In this document: piece after piece, positions 63,721 through 64,000 of the stretch
How positions within the stretch are numbered: position 1 is the stretch's first letter
How the letters are laid out: each line of letters opens with the position of its first letter
Virus record (IMG/VR): IMGVR_UViG_3300046794_000311
Coordinates: 1 to 64,000 of that record
Reading direction: 5' to 3' (one strand)
DNA: 64,000 nucleotides
Source of the DNA: a virus
The notes under the pieces: model-generated
Seen by the model: only the letters and a program-made list of their open reading frames with translations
Told to the model about the DNA's origin: nothing
The model's database searches: none
Program-made: the position numbers and the translations under genes

Positions 63721-64000
63721 TCACGCGGCGAGGCTGGTGCGCTGGCCTCCGATGGCCTTGGCGCTGCTCAGCCTCGCGGAGCGTCCGGCGTTGTCCCCGG
63801 CCGTGCGAGCGGCGCTGCTGTAGTTGGAGGTGCTGCTGGCACCCTTCCAGGATCCCTTGGCGGTGGACGCCTTCTCGTAGTACGCGCCGACCTCCTTCTT
63901 CTTGTCGAAGAGGACCAGTTCGGCAGTCACCTCGATCTCGTACTCGACGCCGTTCTCACCCGTGGTGGGCAGGGTGTAGATGTTCTCCTTGGCCGCCTCC
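63721..64000 (-). CDS. Hypothetical protein, partial at window edge
   Basis: Open frame continuing past the window end. Visible part: NIYTLPTTGENGVEYEIEVT, ELVLFDKKKEVGAYYEKAS and a Ser/Ala-rich C-terminus. Beta segment then low complexity. Function unknown. Confidence 0.5.
   Translation of the reverse strand, partial: EAAKENIYTLPTTGENGVEYEIEVTAELVLFDKKKEVGAYYEKASTAKGSWKGASSTSNYSSAARTAGDNAGRSARLSSAKAIGGQRTSLAA

Overview
The window looks like about 64 kb of a temperate, contractile-tailed (myovirus-type) actinobacteriophage, most likely a Streptomyces phage or prophage. Supporting signs are high G+C, GTG and TTG starts, a complete head and tail gene set with a tail sheath and gp19-type tail tube, and cargo genes of Streptomyces type (a DUF7848-like protein, an XRE-DUF5753/DUF397 pair, a DUF2637 membrane protein, an Lsr2-like protein). 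The window ends inside a gene, so the genome continues to the right. No species or phage name can be given from sequence alone.

Layout. (1) About 0-22.5 kb, minus strand: the late morphogenesis operon, transcribed right to left. Its order is large terminase, three small proteins, portal, scaffold, major capsid protein, head-tail connectors, tail sheath, tail tube, a probably frameshifted tail assembly chaperone, tape measure, and baseplate/hub/spike. (2) 22.6-27.4 kb: small zinc/HTH proteins and a recombination locus with two unrelated integrases. One is a tyrosine recombinase on the minus strand. The other is a large serine integrase on the plus strand that carries an IS5/IS4-transposase-like C-terminal domain. 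(3) 27.4-32.2 kb: small genes of mostly unknown function, including a KTSC protein, a holin-like protein and a HicA-like protein. (4) 32.3-34.5 kb: a cassette of host-type regulatory genes. (5) 34.5-38.8 kb: MazG-like, papain-like amidase and metallophosphoesterase genes plus two virion-like beta proteins. (6) 38.9-40.1 kb: tRNA-Asn, tRNA-Leu, tRNA-Phe and tRNA-Pro, with a secreted LysM-NlpC/P60 endolysin between them. (7) 40.2-48.8 kb: Lsr2-like protein, an RNA-repair set (polynucleotide kinase-phosphatase, T4 Rnl1-like ligase, RlaP-like nucleotidyltransferase) and a membrane protein fused to an HTH. (8) 48.8-52.5 kb: small genes and two lipoproteins. (9) 52.5-53.4 kb: a mostly non-coding stretch of different composition. 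(10) 53.4-64 kb: minus-strand genes, mostly unrecognised, many starting behind a shared leader ending in CACCAGGAGG.

The most unusual signal is a 9-mer, CTTAATACC. It occurs 15 times between 3.9 and 48.7 kb, always in the sense orientation, and in 14 of 15 cases is read as Leu-Asn-Thr. About 0.1 copies would be expected by chance. It lies in unrelated genes, including the only plus-strand gene that has it, and is absent from 48.7-64 kb. Other notable points are the integrase fusion, 23-bp palindromes at promoters, the shared leader, a 37-bp repeat flanking one gene, and a possible non-heme iron enzyme with an HDVFGH motif.

The late operon builds the particle. The integrases and the HTH/DUF397 and Lsr2-like proteins would govern lysogeny and host interaction. 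The tRNAs and RNA-repair enzymes would sustain translation and counter tRNA-cleaving defence. The right arm probably holds early takeover genes.
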